From Brevundimonas vitisensis (lineage in GTDB: Bacteria; Pseudomonadota; Alphaproteobacteria; Caulobacterales; Caulobacteraceae): 64,000 nucleotides of DNA. Made by a program: the position numbers and the translations under genes. The DNA lies in assembly GCF_016656965.1 (NCBI RefSeq), contig NZ_CP067977.1:806001-870000 (forward strand). Reading direction: 5' to 3'. The notes under the pieces were generated by a model that did not search any database, was not told where the DNA came from, and worked only from the letters and a program-made list of their open reading frames with translations. Of this stretch, positions 62,889 to 64,000 are shown in pieces (the first letter of the stretch is position 1; every line of letters starts with the position of its first letter).

Positions 62889-63854
62889 CTAGAAGCCCGC
62901 CTCCAGAGCGTAAAGTGAGAGATAGATCAACATTCGGGCGACGAGGCCACTGCCGCGCCCCCCTTCTACGCCATTCCGCACCGGCCTACCGCCCAAAGAG
63001 ATCGGAAGCTTGTTACGCCATTCCCCGCCGGCTCCTCCCGGGAAGCGGTGCCCTTGGGTACGCACGAAATCCGCAAATCGGAGCTTGGTGGCTCGGTTTG
63101 CGGACCAGAAAGTCATGGGTCGGTAGGCTTGGCTCGCCAAACTTGGTATCAAGTCGAGGTTCTGCCTGAGGAACTCTCTGATGCCGGGAAGCGCAGACTG
63201 AGTGTGCCCTCTCATGTTGTAGCCCGCGTCGGGATCAAATCGCGCCTCTATGTAGTCAGGATCAGCGCCGCCCTGTGTTGACAACCACAGTCGGAAGGCT
63301 GCTTCGCTATCCGCTGCTGGATTTCGTCTCAGCTGGGCTGGCTGCTCCGGCGTGGCAGTGTAGCTAACCCTCCCCTGAACAAGTAAATTTGTGAGGCGGC
63401 CCAAGTATCTTTGGCTAAGCCTTTCGGATCCTGATAGATAGTTATCGAACATTCTAGAAAGGGACGCGTACGTTGTCCGATCGGACGCAACGGCAAGAGA
63501 TTCAGGCCTGCTCCCGAAGCCAAATGATGTGAAGTTAGAGCTACCAAAGAACGCTTCATTGCCATTCATATACAGCTTTGTATGAACGTCTGGCATTCCG
63601 AATATCTGGACCGATCTACCAAACCGCGAACACAAGAGTAAGAAATCCCGTGGATCGTTGTCCAGCCTCAGAGGCACCGGATCAGACTGTCTTGGGAGCC
63701 GCGTTATGATACGGACACGCTGATGCTTCACCGGGTCTAGCTTCAGCAGTGGGCCTCTGCGCGCGAACGGGGCAATCAAGTCAATCCTATGACCATCTAA
63801 GACTCGGTCTAGTGTGTCTTGAGAAGGCCGATCAATCATATCATCGAATATCAT
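62889..63854 (-). CDS. Phospholipase D-like (single HKD) nuclease
   Basis: The 321-residue product has one HKD-type motif, H91-T-K93-L-Y then AFFGSSNFTS (101-110), as in PLD-superfamily nucleases that work as dimers (BfiI and NgoFVII type). The 90 residues before it form the usual PLD half (RIDLIAPFARRGPLLKL). The C-terminal part (200-321) has no second HKD but has YRPMTFWSANRATKLRFADF and GGEWRNKLPISLGG, perhaps a DNA-recognition module. It lies 97 bases upstream of mod on the same strand. It may be an additional effector of the restriction system or a separate nuclease. Its DNA is A+T-richer than neighbouring res. Confidence 0.75.
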   Translation of the reverse strand: MIFDDMIDRPSQDTLDRVLDGHRIDLIAPFARRGPLLKLDPVKHQRVRIITRLPRQSDPVPLRLDNDPRDFLLLCSRFGRSVQIFGMPDVHTKLYMNGNEAFFGSSNFTSFGFGSRPESLAVASDRTTYASLSRMFDNYLSGSERLSQRYLGRLTNLLVQGRVSYTATPEQPAQLRRNPAADSEAAFRLWLSTQGGADPDYIEARFDPDAGYNMRGHTQSALPGIREFLRQNLDLIPSLASQAYRPMTFWSANRATKLRFADFVRTQGHRFPGGAGGEWRNKLPISLGGRPVRNGVEGGRGSGLVARMLIYLSLYALEAGF

Positions 63855-63890
63855 CGCGCAATCCGCTCGCTTTAAACTAGACTATTGATG

Positions 63891-64000
63891 CTAGATGATC
63901 AGCATCTTCAGTCGATCTTGCGCCGCCCGCAGCTCCCGGTTTTTCTCGATCTGGCGCGCGAAGTCCGCTTCGCGTCTCACCGCCGACCGCAACCGTTCCA
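63891..64000 (-). CDS. C-terminus of an upstream gene, possibly DUF4391 family
   Basis: Only the last 36 codons lie in the window: a charged helix reading RRE-ADFARQIEKNRELRAA and ending KMLII before TAG (63893-63891). From memory DUF4391 proteins, which are frequently encoded beside type III mod-res genes with a helicase, end in a similar 'E.QF.RK.E.N.ELR.L' helix. That match is suggestive only. The gene is 36 bases upstream of the PLD-like gene and in the same direction, so it probably belongs to the same operon. Confidence 0.5.
   Translation of the reverse strand, partial: ERLRSAVRREADFARQIEKNRELRAAQDRLKMLII

Noticed and set aside
57769..64000. DISARM or BREX defence system
   Set aside because: A PLD protein and a methyltransferase are present, but there is no DUF1998 or DrmA/DrmB-type helicase, no PglZ and no BrxC-like ATPase. 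Mod and Res have the standard type III motif order.

Overview
The window is GC-rich alphaproteobacterial chromosome, most likely Caulobacterales and probably Brevundimonas-like. The evidence is a circularly permuted two-piece ssrA gene next to an alpha-type sspB, a short DnaA-related HdaA with an N-terminal clamp motif, and LpxI in place of LpxH. It also carries short hairpin repeats of a kind I associate with this order. This placement is inference from gene content, since no 16S rRNA gene is present.

Region 1 (1-13.6 kb, almost all minus strand) is one long envelope and translation block. In transcription order it runs rpsB-tsf-pyrH-frr-uppS-cdsA-dxr-rseP-bamA-skp-lpxD-fabZ-lpxA-lpxI. It links ribosome assembly and recycling, UMP synthesis, isoprenoid, undecaprenyl and phospholipid precursors, outer-membrane protein assembly and lipid A synthesis. 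Many genes overlap by 1-4 bases. A well-spaced promoter precedes rpsB, and hairpins sit in the rpsB-tsf and tsf-pyrH gaps.

Region 2 (13.6-32.6 kb) holds a GFA-fold gene, dnaE, hdaA, ppk-ppx, rnd, purM, a secreted M28 peptidase gene, purN, ndk and an ABC-F ATPase gene. These are followed by three tandem I78-type inhibitor lipoproteins, holC in frame behind a DUF559 nuclease domain, and pepA. A 356-bp gap between dnaE and hdaA carries a tandem GTTC-N7-GTTC (LexA-like) motif. Palindromic repeats occur between ppx and rnd and on both sides of the DUF559 segment.

Region 3 (32.7-50.8 kb) holds lptF-lptG-lptD-surA-pdxA-rsmA and an aminotransferase gene, another tightly packed envelope operon. After it come an OYE-family oxidoreductase, Mrp, miaA, a small secreted protein, a PP2C-kinase fusion, the permuted ssrA, sspB, a C13 peptidase, an Hpt protein and an amino-acid permease. 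The ssrA tag reads ANDNFAGEVALAA.

Region 4 (50.94 kb to the window end) is an integrated element at tRNA-Lys(CTT). It begins with a tyrosine integrase and two unrecognised genes. A translationally coupled set follows: a small protein, two recombinase-like proteins that lack the catalytic serine, and a complete large serine recombinase. Convergent to these is a defence operon read from right to left: an incomplete gene that may be DUF4391, a single-HKD phospholipase D-like nuclease, a type III Mod methyltransferase and a Res restriction subunit. The far end of the element is outside the window. The most unusual content is the degenerate recombinase array, the added PLD nuclease beside the type III system, and the repeat-bounded DUF559 unit fused in frame to holC.
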